Shown here: positions 26,408 to 34,791 of the stretch, piece by piece | How the letters are laid out: each line of letters starts with the position of its first letter | Numbering within the stretch: position 1 is the stretch's first letter | Assembly: GCA_964479665.1 (NCBI GenBank) | Contig: CAYZNN010000005.1 | Span: 62,001 to 126,000 of the forward strand | Direction: 5' to 3' | Origin: UBA2287 sp964479665 | GTDB taxonomy: Bacteria > Bacteroidota > Bacteroidia > Bacteroidales > Tenuifilaceae | DNA length: 64,000 nt | Program-made: the position numbers and the translations under genes | Notes under the pieces: model-generated | What the model saw: the letters and a program-made list of their open reading frames with translations, nothing else | Databases searched by the model: none | Told to the model about the DNA's origin: nothing

Positions 26408-26413
26408 AATATA
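26406..26413 (-). promoter_or_regulatory. Candidate promoter -7 element of the DUF1015 gene
   Basis: TATATTTG on the minus strand matches TAnnTTTG, about 62 bases before the ATG. It suggests internal transcription in addition to read-through from serA. Confidence 0.4.
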
Positions 26414-26432
26414 TTAAACAGCGCATTGATTT

Positions 26433-27356
26433 CTACTTGTTAACCTGAAATGTGCGGTCGCCATTCTTTAAAAAGTTCACAATTTGTTTGGCAGATGCTA
26501 AGCCGGCATTGATGTTTGCCTCGGCAGTTTCGGCTCCCATTTTCTTGGGTGTAGCAAAAAAGCGGGTAGCAAATTTTTCTACCATAGCAGTATGGCCATC
26601 GGCCATAATATCGGTGGCGTACTTCAGGTCGGTACGCTCCTCGAATGCCTTAATTAAACCATCCTCATCGATAACCTCTTTGCGGGCAGTATTAACGAGG
26701 CAGGCACCTTTGGGCATTTTTGTAAGCAATTCGTACCCAATTGACTTTTTAGTTTTGTCGTTTGCAGGGATGTGAAGCGAAAGGTAATCGCTAACCGAGT
26801 AAAGCTCCTCAACCGAGTTCAGTACAATTACGCCGTCCTTTTCCATATCCTCCCTTTTAACAAAGGGGTCGTATGCATAAATGGTCATTCCAAAACCTTT
26901 TGCATGCGAAGCAACCCGTTTGCCGACATTTCCGTAGGCATGAATTCCTAAACGTTTACCTTTTATTTCGCCACCAGTTCCGGGGTTAAATTGGTTGCGA
27001 GCCATAAAAATCATCATGCCAATTGCAAGTTCGGCAACAGCATTTGAGTTTTGACCAGGAGTATTCATGGCCACTACCCCTTTTGCTGTGCATGCAGCAA
27101 GGTCGAGGTTGTCGTAACCAGCACCGGCACGAACCACAATTTTTAAATTCTTTGCAGCGTTCACAACATCGGCGGTAATCTTATCGCTTCTAACTATCAT
27201 TGCATCAACATCTGCAACGGCTTTCAGTAAATCGGCTACGTCGGTGTATTTTTCGAGTAAAGCCAACTCAAAGCCAGCGCCTTCAACAATTTTGCGAATA
27301 CCATCGACTGCTACCTTTGCAAAGGGCTTATCGGTTGCTACTAGAACTTTTGCCAT
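26433..27356 (-). CDS. serA: D-3-phosphoglycerate dehydrogenase (short form)
   Basis: 307 residues from MAKVLVATDKPFAK. It oxidises 3-phosphoglycerate to 3-phosphohydroxypyruvate, the first step of serine synthesis. Seen: VVRAGAGYDNLD (catalytic Arg region), Rossmann GIHAYGNVGKRVA, and VNTARKEVID. The C-terminal ACT regulatory domain is absent. Where the general family has a catalytic His (HIG), the motif here is ATPKKMGAE. I recall this as usual for the Bacteroidota SerA clade. The upstream ATG at 27413 is not conserved. Between serC and DUF1015. Confidence 0.9.
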   Translation of the reverse strand: MAKVLVATDKPFAKVAVDGIRKIVEGAGFELALLEKYTDVADLLKAVADVDAMIVRSDKITADVVNAAKNLKIVVRAGAGYDNLDLAACTAKGVVAMNTPGQNSNAVAELAIGMMIFMARNQFNPGTGGEIKGKRLGIHAYGNVGKRVASHAKGFGMTIYAYDPFVKREDMEKDGVIVLNSVEELYSVSDYLSLHIPANDKTKKSIGYELLTKMPKGACLVNTARKEVIDEDGLIKAFEERTDLKYATDIMADGHTAMVEKFATRFFATPKKMGAETAEANINAGLASAKQIVNFLKNGDRTFQVNK

Positions 27357-27437
27357 AGTATTATATTTTTTAGTTTGAAAATCTAAAGAAAAGGGCCGAA
27401 TGGAGAAACCCATTCAACCCATATGTTTGTAATTCAA

Positions 27438-28508
27438 TTAAGCGTTTTGCTTTTCGAATTCCTTCATGCAGTCAACTAAAGCCTGTACGCTCTCTATTGG
27501 AAGCGCATTGTAGGTTGAAGCGCGGAAACCGCCTACCGAACGGTGACCTTTAATACCTACCATTCCGGCTTTCTTTGCAAAATCCATAAAAGCTTCCTCT
27601 TTATCTTTATACTGCTCTTTCATAACAAAGCAGATATTCATAAGCGAACGAGCCTCTTTTTCGGCAGTTCCTACGAACATTTTGCTATTATCGATAGCAT
27701 CGTAAAGAAGCTGAGCTTTCTTTTTGTTCATTTCGTACATTTTGTCGAGGCCACCAAGGCTCTTAACCCACTTCAAGGTTTCGCGCATGGTGTAAATGGC
27801 GAAGCAAGGAGGTGTATTGAACATCGAACCCTCTTTAATGTGGGTGCGATAGTCGAGCATGGTAGGGATTTTACGATCCACCTTGCCTAATATATCCTCG
27901 CGAACTATAACAAAGGTAACTCCAGCAGGACCCACGTTCTTTTGTGCACCACCATAAATCAAACCATATTTGCTAACATCAACAGGGCGGCTCATAATGT
28001 CCGACGACATATCGGCAACCAGATTGATGGGGCAATCCATATCCTCGTGTATTTCTGTACCGTAAATGGTATTGTTGGTTGTAATATGGAAATACTCAGC
28101 ATCGGCAGGAATAGTGTATCCCTTGGGTATATAAGTATAGTTTTTATCAGCTGAAGAGGCAACTAAAACTGCTTCGCCAAAAAGCTTAGCTTCTTTGTAT
28201 GCTTTATTAGCCCAAACGCCGGTTTCGAGGTATGCTGCTTTTTTACCCATAAGGTTAAAAGGCACCATACAGAACTGCAGGCTAGCGCCACCGCCAAGGA
28301 AAAGAACATGATAACCTTCGGGAATATTAAGTAACTCCTTCCAAAGGGCAACGGTTTCGTTAAGAATAGCTTCAAACTCTTTAGTACGGTGCGAAATAGA
28401 AATTAGCGAAAGGCCAATACCATCGAGGTCGAGAACTGCTTTTGCTGTATTTTGTAGGGCTACATCAGGAAGGATGCAAGGACCCGCATTAAAATTATGT
28501 TTCTTCAT
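27438..28508 (-). CDS. serC: Phosphoserine aminotransferase
   Basis: 356 residues, fold-type I PLP aminotransferase. It makes phosphoserine from phosphohydroxypyruvate and glutamate (and acts in pyridoxine synthesis). Seen: N-terminal HNFNAGPCILP, GGGASLQFCMVPFNL (PLP phosphate loop), ADMSSDIMSRP, and the PLP lysine in YGGAQKNVGPAGV. First gene of the serC-serA-DUF1015 cluster, with a -7 element upstream. Confidence 0.95.
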   Translation of the reverse strand: MKKHNFNAGPCILPDVALQNTAKAVLDLDGIGLSLISISHRTKEFEAILNETVALWKELLNIPEGYHVLFLGGGASLQFCMVPFNLMGKKAAYLETGVWANKAYKEAKLFGEAVLVASSADKNYTYIPKGYTIPADAEYFHITTNNTIYGTEIHEDMDCPINLVADMSSDIMSRPVDVSKYGLIYGGAQKNVGPAGVTFVIVREDILGKVDRKIPTMLDYRTHIKEGSMFNTPPCFAIYTMRETLKWVKSLGGLDKMYEMNKKKAQLLYDAIDNSKMFVGTAEKEARSLMNICFVMKEQYKDKEEAFMDFAKKAGMVGIKGHRSVGGFRASTYNALPIESVQALVDCMKEFEKQNA

Positions 28509-28559
28509 AGCTATTAAGTTTTAATCTGTTATTTGAAATGGTTTTTTATGGTCAAAAAT

Positions 28560-28567
28560 CAAACTTA
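28560..28567 (-). promoter_or_regulatory. Promoter -7 element for serC
   Basis: TAAGTTTG on the minus strand, 51 bases before the serC ATG. The following 28568-28692 stretch is AT-rich and holds no recognisable gene. Confidence 0.45.
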
Positions 28568-28692
28568 TTTTTCGTTTTTCCTAATAAATTAATAATGATT
28601 TAAAGCATATAGCGAAAAACTGACACAACAGAAAAGAGCACTAAAATTAAGCAAAAAATAAATGCCAGTCAAATTAAATGCAATAAATTGAG

Positions 28693-29415
28693 CTACAACA
28701 CCTTTGGAGTTATAGTGCCATTCTCGAAAATGGGTACAATAGGAGTTACATTTGTTGTAAAACAGAAATCTAAAACATCGTCTAAGCCCATCTTTTTAAG
28801 CCGATGCCGCTGCGCAATTTTTTCCAGAAAACTTTTTAGATTGGTTTTGGCGTTGCTCCATAGTTCGAGCGAGGCGTTTACCGAATCGCACTTTGTATAA
28901 AAAGTTGGGTTAGCCAAAAGAATTTCGCAAAGAGCACCTGCAAAAAGCGAATCCTCAAGACAGAACTTACCCTTCCATCCGGCACAATAAATTAAAAGAT
29001 CGCTTTCGGGTTGGCTTTGAATCCACTCAGCCACAGCATTAATATTGAGAAATGAGCCAACCATTACCGATAAACCTCCCGAATATGCAATAGCCTGCGT
29101 ACCATTTGTTGTGCTATAGGCCAGCACTTTCCCACCCACCGTTTCGGGTGTGAAATTGAAGGGCGAATTGCCAAAATCGGCAAAGTCGAGCTTTAGGCCA
29201 TCGCGTTCGGCAGCAACAAGGTATCCCCTCTCCTTGTATATCCTAGCCTCATCAACGGATGGAACTGGTATTACCTGCTTTGCTCCGCTGGCAAAGGCAG
29301 CACAAATGGCCGAGGTAGAACGAAGTACATCGACAACCACCACGTGAGCATTATCGACATTAAAAAGTGGAAATAGTGTGGTGGAAAAACAAACCTCAAT
29401 TTTCCGTTTGCTCAT
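28693..29415 (-). CDS. ComB-family 2-phosphosulfolactate phosphatase-like protein
   Basis: 240 residues from MSKRKIEVCFS. Hallmarks of ComB: AHVVVVDVLRSTSAICAAFASGA, KQVIPVPSVDEA, AERDGLKLDFADFGNSPF, STTNGTQAI, YCAGWKGKFCLEDSLFAGAL. ComB dephosphorylates phosphosulfolactate in coenzyme M synthesis in archaea, but many bacteria without that pathway carry homologues, possibly for sulfolactate. No other sulfolactate gene is adjacent. An ATG at 29463 would place the start inside the gcvT terminator, so I reject it. Confidence 0.85.
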   Translation of the reverse strand: MSKRKIEVCFSTTLFPLFNVDNAHVVVVDVLRSTSAICAAFASGAKQVIPVPSVDEARIYKERGYLVAAERDGLKLDFADFGNSPFNFTPETVGGKVLAYSTTNGTQAIAYSGGLSVMVGSFLNINAVAEWIQSQPESDLLIYCAGWKGKFCLEDSLFAGALCEILLANPTFYTKCDSVNASLELWSNAKTNLKSFLEKIAQRHRLKKMGLDDVLDFCFTTNVTPIVPIFENGTITPKVL

Positions 29416-29439
29416 AGTAGTGTGCAGAAATGGTAAGAA

Positions 29440-29471
29440 AATAAGGTATGGACCAAAGCCCATACCTTATT
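29440..29471. terminator. Terminator downstream of gcvT
   Basis: AATAAGGTATGG (29440-29451) and CCATACCTTATT (29460-29471): a 12-bp perfect stem with an 8-base loop, followed on the minus strand by a T-rich run. Confidence 0.75.
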
Positions 29472-29493
29472 ATATTGTGTTGGGCTAAGCTTC

Positions 29494-30597
29494 CTATTTT
29501 TTGTAAATGGGAAGTTTTACAACTTTAGCCTTCAAACTCTTGTCGCGAATGGCAATAAAAATCTCGCTATCGGCTTTGCTAAATTCGGGTTTTACGTAAC
29601 CCATGCCAATTCCAATTTTCATCATGGGCGACATGGTACCCGAGGTAACTTCGCCTATAACATTTCCCTGCGCATCTTTAATTTTGTAATGCTGACGTGG
29701 AATTCCCCTGTCGACCATTTCGAAACCAACGAGCTTACGCTGTAAGCCTTCGGCTTTTTGTTTTAGCATGTAATCCTTGTCGATAAAACTTTTGTGATCG
29801 ACAAACTTGGTAATCCAACTTAAACCAGCCTCAATTGGCGATGTTGTATCGTTTATATCGTTACCATATAAGCAAAAACCCATTTCGAGACGAAGGGTAT
29901 CGCGAGCACCAAGTCCAATAGGCTTAATTCCGAATTCAGCGCCCGCTTCGAAAACTGCCTTCCAAAGTTTATCAGCATCCTCGTTTGCGCAGTATATTTC
30001 GCAACCGCCAGCGCCAGTGTAACCGGTGGTTGAGAAAATTACCTCCTTAATTCCAGCAAAGGTAATTTTCTTAAAAGTGTAGTACTCCATATCCTCAACC
30101 GACTCACTGGTGAGTTTTTGCATGGCTTTTAACGCTAAGGGGCCTTGTATAGCAAGTTGTGCAATTTCGTCGGATGCGTTATAAAGCTCTTTTCCAACGT
30201 TTAATCCAAACTTGAACGCTTGCGAAACCATCCAGTTCCAATCCTTTTCAATGTTTGCAGCATTAATTACAAGCAGGTAAGTTTCAGCGTTTACTCGGTA
30301 AACCAGCAAGTCATCTACAATGCCACCCTTTCCGTTGGGAAAGCATGAGTACTGAACCTTTCCGTCGAAAAGAGCAGCAGCATCGTTGCTTGTAACGTAC
30401 TGAATAAAATCGAGAGCCTTAGGGCCTTTAACCCAAACCTCGCCCATGTGCGAAACATCGAAAACGCCAACTTTTTCGCGAACTGTAACGTGTTCGTCGT
30501 TAATACCTGTGTACTCAACGGGCATATTGTAACCTGCAAAGGGAACCATTTTAGCACCTAATGCAATGTGAAATTTGGTAAACGGAGTTTGTTTCAT
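29494..30597 (-). CDS. gcvT: Glycine cleavage system T protein (aminomethyltransferase)
   Basis: 367 residues. It transfers the methylene from aminomethyl-lipoyl H protein to tetrahydrofolate, releasing ammonia. Seen: MKQTPFTKFHIALGAKMVPFAGYNMPVEY, VGVFDVSHMGEVWVKG (catalytic Asp near residue 97 region as CFPNGKGGIVDDLLVYR), TGYTGAGGCEIYC, GLGARDTLRLEMGFCLYGND, GEVTSGTMSPMMKIGIGMGYV. Stands alone with a good promoter and terminator; gcvH and gcvP are elsewhere. Confidence 0.95.
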   Translation of the reverse strand: MKQTPFTKFHIALGAKMVPFAGYNMPVEYTGINDEHVTVREKVGVFDVSHMGEVWVKGPKALDFIQYVTSNDAAALFDGKVQYSCFPNGKGGIVDDLLVYRVNAETYLLVINAANIEKDWNWMVSQAFKFGLNVGKELYNASDEIAQLAIQGPLALKAMQKLTSESVEDMEYYTFKKITFAGIKEVIFSTTGYTGAGGCEIYCANEDADKLWKAVFEAGAEFGIKPIGLGARDTLRLEMGFCLYGNDINDTTSPIEAGLSWITKFVDHKSFIDKDYMLKQKAEGLQRKLVGFEMVDRGIPRQHYKIKDAQGNVIGEVTSGTMSPMMKIGIGMGYVKPEFSKADSEIFIAIRDKSLKAKVVKLPIYKK

Positions 30598-30650
30598 ATT
30601 GTTTAAATGTAATATTATTGTTAGAGGACAAAATAACTAAAATTGAGACA

Positions 30651-30681
30651 CAAACGTAAGGTTATTTTCACTAATTGCAAA
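30651..30681 (-). promoter_or_regulatory. Complete Bacteroidota promoter of gcvT
   Basis: TACGTTTG (30658-30651) with TTTG (30681-30678) exactly 19 bases upstream: both consensus elements at canonical spacing. The leader is about 45-50 bases. Confidence 0.7.
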
Positions 30682-30726
30682 TTGATTTTATCATGTTTTA
30701 CAATTAGGTTTTTGGCTCTTTACTAT

Positions 30727-31365
30727 TTATGTTTTTTTTTGAAATTCGTTGCACAAAACAGCCAATCCACATTCGTTGCATTTGGGTTTTCGGGCAATGC
30801 AGGTGTACCTCCCATGGAGAATTAACCAATGGTGGGCAACTGCCCAAAGTTCCTTTTGGAAACCTTTCATAAGTTGCTTTTCGGTATCGGTTGGGGTTTT
30901 GGCATTTTTGCTCAATCCAATGCGTGCGGCAACCCTGAAAACGTGCGTATCGACAGCAATTGCGGGTGTTTTAAACGCTATTGAAGCCACCACATTGGCA
31001 GTTTTTCGTCCAACTCCGGGTAGCTGCTGAAGTTCGTCGATACCCATTGGTATCTCGCCATTAAAGTTGGCAACAACTTTTTGAGCCATACCCACTAGGT
31101 TTTTTGCTTTATTATTGGGGTACGAGCACGATTTTATAACCTCAAAAACCTCTTCGACCGAGGAATGTGCCAACACTTGGGGAACCGGAAATTTTTTAAA
31201 AAAGGAAGGGGTTATTTGGTTTACTCTTTTATCGGTACACTGCGCCGAAAGTATGGTAGCAACAATAAGTTGGTAGGGATTAGTATGGTTCAATTCGGTT
31301 TCGGCAACGAGCATATTATGCTGAAAGTAAGCTGTTACTTGCTTAAATTTCTCCTTAGTGGTCAT
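30727..31365 (-). CDS. nth: Endonuclease III (DNA glycosylase/AP lyase)
   Basis: 212 residues. It removes oxidised pyrimidines and nicks the abasic site. Seen: the helix-hairpin-helix LPGVGRKTANVV with the catalytic Lys, AVDTHVFRVAARIGL with the catalytic Asp, and a complete [4Fe-4S] motif CIARKPKCNECGLAVLC (C-x6-C-x2-C-x5-C). Monocistronic; a TATTTTTG element at 31382-31389 lies 16 bases before the ATG. Confidence 0.95.
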   Translation of the reverse strand: MTTKEKFKQVTAYFQHNMLVAETELNHTNPYQLIVATILSAQCTDKRVNQITPSFFKKFPVPQVLAHSSVEEVFEVIKSCSYPNNKAKNLVGMAQKVVANFNGEIPMGIDELQQLPGVGRKTANVVASIAFKTPAIAVDTHVFRVAARIGLSKNAKTPTDTEKQLMKGFQKELWAVAHHWLILHGRYTCIARKPKCNECGLAVLCNEFQKKT

Positions 31366-31381
31366 TTTATTTAGTTTTCAA

Positions 31382-31389
31382 CAAAAATA
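31382..31389 (-). promoter_or_regulatory. Promoter -7 element for nth
   Basis: TATTTTTG on the minus strand, close to the nth ATG; no matching -33 found at 19-21 bases. Confidence 0.4.
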
Positions 31390-31584
31390 GTCAATAATGT
31401 ATTATCGGCACTGAAACAATTATTGGGTAATATTTTTCATTTTATTCCACATTTTGGGGATATAAAAACATTCAACAAGGAACATACTAAAACATAATGC
31501 ATTCATATTGTAATACATAGAAATTCAAATAAAAATGGCATGCTTTTTAATATAATTAATATGTTCCCCAAACACGTAAAAATA

Positions 31585-31690
31585 GGTTGCTCCCACCAAG
31601 CAACCAGGTTGCCCGGTTCCCATCTAAGCCAAGCATAATCCACCAATTTCCCAAAATCCAAAAAAGGTTCGGGCAACCTTTTTTTAACAT
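31585..31690. ncRNA. Candidate structured RNA or attenuator-like element
   Basis: Three pairings compete or stack: GGTTGC (31585-31590) with GCAACC (31600-31605); GCAACC (31600-31605) with GGTTGC (31607-31612); and AGGTTGCCCG (31606-31615) with CGGGCAACCT (31670-31679), a 10-bp perfect stem. On the plus strand the last arm runs into seven to eight T, like a terminator; on the minus strand the first hairpin is followed by TATTTTTA. It lies between divergent genes, so a terminator there implies an independent transcript. Strand and promoter are unresolved. Confidence 0.4.
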
Positions 31691-31766
31691 TTTTTAATTT
31701 TCATTTCAATACTAGCAATAAACCATATTTCTTGAGTTTTGTCTCATTAATCGAATTTGAAGCAGT

Positions 31767-31797
31767 GTTGCTAATTACTGAATTATGTTTACTTTTG
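31767..31797 (+). promoter_or_regulatory. Promoter of the M16 peptidase gene
   Basis: TACTTTTG (31790-31797) with GTTG (31767-31770) 19 bases upstream. It lies downstream of the structured element, so the peptidase need not depend on that element. Confidence 0.6.
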
Positions 31798-31831
31798 GCT
31801 ACCCAATTAAAATTAACCAATACTTTTAAAA

Positions 31832-34642
31832 ATGAAACATGTAAAAAAGTTTTTGTTATTCCTTTTAGTTACCATTATTTATGGTAGTGCTAATGCGCAA
31901 GTTAATTGGAATACCCCTTTACCTATCGACCCAAAGGTGGTTGTAGGCAATCTCGACAATGGAATGCGCTATTACATTCGTAAGAATAGTGAGCCCAAAG
32001 AAAGAGCAGAGTTCTATATTGTTTTCAACGTTGGTGCCATGCTCGAAGACGACGATCAGGATGGACTAGCCCATTTCGCTGAACATATGGCGTTTAACGG
32101 CACAAAAAATTTCCCCGACAAAGGAATTCTCAATTTTCTTGAAACCATTGGTGTTAAGTTTGGTCACAACGTAAATGCATTCACTTCTCAGGATGTAACA
32201 GCCTACAACCTATCGAACGTTCCCCTAACTAGAGAAACTATTATCGATTCGGCACTGTTAATTCTACACGATTGGGCAAACTACATATCGTTTGAGGACG
32301 AAGAAATTGATGCCGAACGGGGTGTTATTCGCGAAGAATGGAGAACCCGTCGCACCTCTGACTGGAGAACATACCAAGCACGAATGGAAAACCTATATAA
32401 GGGCTCCAAGTATGCCGAGCGTGATGTTATTGGCAAACTAGATGTTATAGATAATTTTAAGTATGAAACCATCCGTCGCTTTTATCGCGATTGGTACCGC
32501 CCCGATCTTCAGGCACTTATTATTGTTGGTGATTTTGATCCTCAAATGATGGAAAATAAAGTTAAAGCATTATTTTCAAAAATTCCTGCGCCGGTTAATG
32601 CTAAAGCACGCCCCGAATTCGAAGTTCCCAACCACAAGGAACCAATAATAGGCATTTACACCGACCCCGAAGCCACTCGTACCATGGTTGAGTTATTCTA
32701 TAAGCATCCCGCTGTAAGCAAAGAGGAAAAGAACACTCTTGGATTTTATAAAAATGCACTTATCAGGAATCTTTTTGCTCAAATTATTAACGCTCGTTTC
32801 GACGAAATAAGGCAGAAAGAAAATCCTCCTTTCCTTTTTGCATACAGCTATTATGGCGATTTGGTTCGCACAAAGAGCGCCTATGTTTTAATGGCCAATG
32901 CACGTGAAAACGATTCGAAGCGTGCATTACGTACCATGCTCGAAGAAAACCATCGAGTTTTCTTGCATGGTTTTACCCAAACCGAACTCGATAGGGCAAA
33001 AGCTGATATGCTCAGGAGTATTGAAAACGATTACAAGGAGCGCGATAAGGTTAAAAATGCCAATTTGATACGCGAGTACATGTCGCACTTTACCAGTGGA
33101 GATGCAATACCCGGCATTGAATTTGAGTATATGATGGCCCAATCGCTGGTTCCTACAATTACACTCGAAGAGGTAAGCGTGAAAGCAAAGGAATGGACTA
33201 CCGATGAAAACATGGTTTTCTTTATTAGCGCTCCCGAAAAAGAAGCCGAAACCCTTCCTTCAAAAGATGAAATTATTGCCATTTACAATCAGGTAAAAAA
33301 TAGTCCGCTGGAACCATATGCCGACAAGTTAAATACCGAACCCCTTATTAGTAAAGTTCCCAAAGCAGGAAAAGTAAAAAAAGCAACGGAGAATAAAGTT
33401 CTAGCTGCAACCGAATGGACCCTCTCCAACGGAGTGAAAGTTGTAATTAAAACTACCAATTTCAAAGAGGATGAGGTTCTACTTTCGGCATACAGCCCCG
33501 GTGGCTTTTCATTAGTAGCCGACAAAGATGTACCAACTGCCCAGTTCACCTCGTCAATTGCCATGATGAGCGGAGTTAGCAAGTTCACTAAGGTTGACCT
33601 CGACAAAATGCTTTCGGGCAAACTGGTAAACGTTAACCCATATATTGGTGAATTTGAAGAAGGCCTCTCCGGAAGCAGCTCACCACAGGATATCGAGCTG
33701 ATGATGCAACTTGTGTACCTTTACTTTACCAGTCCTCGTTTCGATGAAACCGCATACAGTTCAACCATGTCGCAACTTCAGGCTATGTTGCAGAATGCTG
33801 GAAAAAATCCAAACATGATTTTCCGCGACTCAATTAATTTCTTCGTTAATAACAGGCACTTCAGAAAACGCCCTATGAATCTTGAATTGCTGAAAGAAGT
33901 TGATTTTACGAAGATGGAAAGCATTTACAAAAACCGTTTTGCCGATGCCAGCGACTTTACCTTTGTATTTGTTGGCAACATTACGCCCGAAACGCTTAAA
34001 CCATTGGTAGAAACCTATTTGGGGTCGCTGCCAAATATTAAAAGAAAAGAAAATTGGAAGGATAACCACATCCGTTTTCCACAGGGAAAAAATTTGAAAC
34101 CTTTCCAAATAACCATGCAAGTTCCAAAAGCATCATGTTTTGTTGCCTTCCAGAATAAAACCGATTTCAACTACCAAAACATTCTTTATGCTAGTGCAAT
34201 AGAGCATATTCTAGATTTGCGTTATACCGAAACAATTCGCGAGAAAGAAGGTGGAACATACGGTGTATCTTCACGCATTAGCATTTCCAAGCTCCCAACC
34301 ACACAGGTTATGGTTAATATTTTCTTCGACACTGATCCTACCAAATCGGAACGCCTAGTTTCAATCGTTCATTCCGAATTCGAAAAAATTGCTTCCGAAG
34401 GTCCTACCGAAACCGACCTGAACAAGGCGCGTGAGTACTTCCTGAAAACACGTAGTGAGCGACTCCGCGAAAACCGGTTCTGGTCAACCGCAATCAGAGA
34501 CTACTATTCAAATAGTATGGATATAGTAACTGGTTATGATGATTTGGTTCGCAAGTTAACACCTGCTGAAGTTCAAAAAGCCGCACAAAAAATGTTCAAC
34601 AATGCCAATATGCTTCAGGTTATTATGAGCCCTGCCGAATAA
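31832..34642 (+). CDS. M16 family zinc metallopeptidase, exported
   Basis: 936 residues with a signal peptide (MKHVKKFLLFLLVTIIYGSANAQ). Two M16 halves: the first carries the inverted zinc motif HFAEH (H81, E84, H85) with the distal Glu in EIDAERGVIREEW; the second (from about residue 530, TEWTLSNGVKVVIK) is the inactive partner ending with TIREKEGGTYGVSSR, the substrate-clamp signature. Acts in the periplasm or cell surface, degrading peptides. Full length for a pitrilysin-like Bacteroidota member. Monocistronic, with a strong terminator. Confidence 0.94.
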   Translation: MKHVKKFLLFLLVTIIYGSANAQVNWNTPLPIDPKVVVGNLDNGMRYYIRKNSEPKERAEFYIVFNVGAMLEDDDQDGLAHFAEHMAFNGTKNFPDKGILNFLETIGVKFGHNVNAFTSQDVTAYNLSNVPLTRETIIDSALLILHDWANYISFEDEEIDAERGVIREEWRTRRTSDWRTYQARMENLYKGSKYAERDVIGKLDVIDNFKYETIRRFYRDWYRPDLQALIIVGDFDPQMMENKVKALFSKIPAPVNAKARPEFEVPNHKEPIIGIYTDPEATRTMVELFYKHPAVSKEEKNTLGFYKNALIRNLFAQIINARFDEIRQKENPPFLFAYSYYGDLVRTKSAYVLMANARENDSKRALRTMLEENHRVFLHGFTQTELDRAKADMLRSIENDYKERDKVKNANLIREYMSHFTSGDAIPGIEFEYMMAQSLVPTITLEEVSVKAKEWTTDENMVFFISAPEKEAETLPSKDEIIAIYNQVKNSPLEPYADKLNTEPLISKVPKAGKVKKATENKVLAATEWTLSNGVKVVIKTTNFKEDEVLLSAYSPGGFSLVADKDVPTAQFTSSIAMMSGVSKFTKVDLDKMLSGKLVNVNPYIGEFEEGLSGSSSPQDIELMMQLVYLYFTSPRFDETAYSSTMSQLQAMLQNAGKNPNMIFRDSINFFVNNRHFRKRPMNLELLKEVDFTKMESIYKNRFADASDFTFVFVGNITPETLKPLVETYLGSLPNIKRKENWKDNHIRFPQGKNLKPFQITMQVPKASCFVAFQNKTDFNYQNILYASAIEHILDLRYTETIREKEGGTYGVSSRISISKLPTTQVMVNIFFDTDPTKSERLVSIVHSEFEKIASEGPTETDLNKAREYFLKTRSERLRENRFWSTAIRDYYSNSMDIVTGYDDLVRKLTPAEVQKAAQKMFNNANMLQVIMSPAE

Positions 34643-34664
34643 GAATTGCATAATTTATTTTTTT

Positions 34665-34694
34665 AAGAGCCGCACATTTTGCGGCTCTTTTTTT
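34665..34694 (+). terminator. Terminator of the M16 peptidase gene
   Basis: AAGAGCCGCA / TGCGGCTCTT around a 5-base loop, followed by a long T-run. Confidence 0.85.
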
Positions 34695-34696
34695 GC

Positions 34697-34741
34697 GTCA
34701 TACTGGCAGAATCAGGCCTTAGAATTACGACATACTGTCGT
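34697..34741. promoter_or_regulatory. Two related palindromic sites upstream of clpB
   Basis: GTCATACTGGC (34697-34707) and GACATACTGTC (34729-34739; extended as ACGACA-TAC-TGTCGT, 34727-34741) share the core CATACTG and are 32 bp apart, about three helical turns. They lie between the M16 terminator and clpB, where a heat-shock regulator would be expected. No CIRCE element is seen. Confidence 0.45.
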
Positions 34742-34791
34742 TTCGCAAAGTGTGGTAAGTAATTTGATAACCATTGGGAAAATGCTATACT

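Larger units (their letters stand above)
31366..31831. other. Intergenic region between nth and the M16 peptidase gene
   Basis: 466 bases, AT-rich on both sides of a GC-richer structured block at 31585-31690. It contains the nth promoter, the structured element, a 25-codon reading frame (ATG 31561 to TAA 31638) that overlaps the structure, and the M16 promoter. Nothing else recognised. Confidence 0.6.

Noticed and set aside
31561..31638. 25-codon frame as a real leader peptide
   Set aside because: Downstream promoter makes attenuation of the M16 gene unlikely; no codon run typical of attenuators. Kept only as part of the structural finding.
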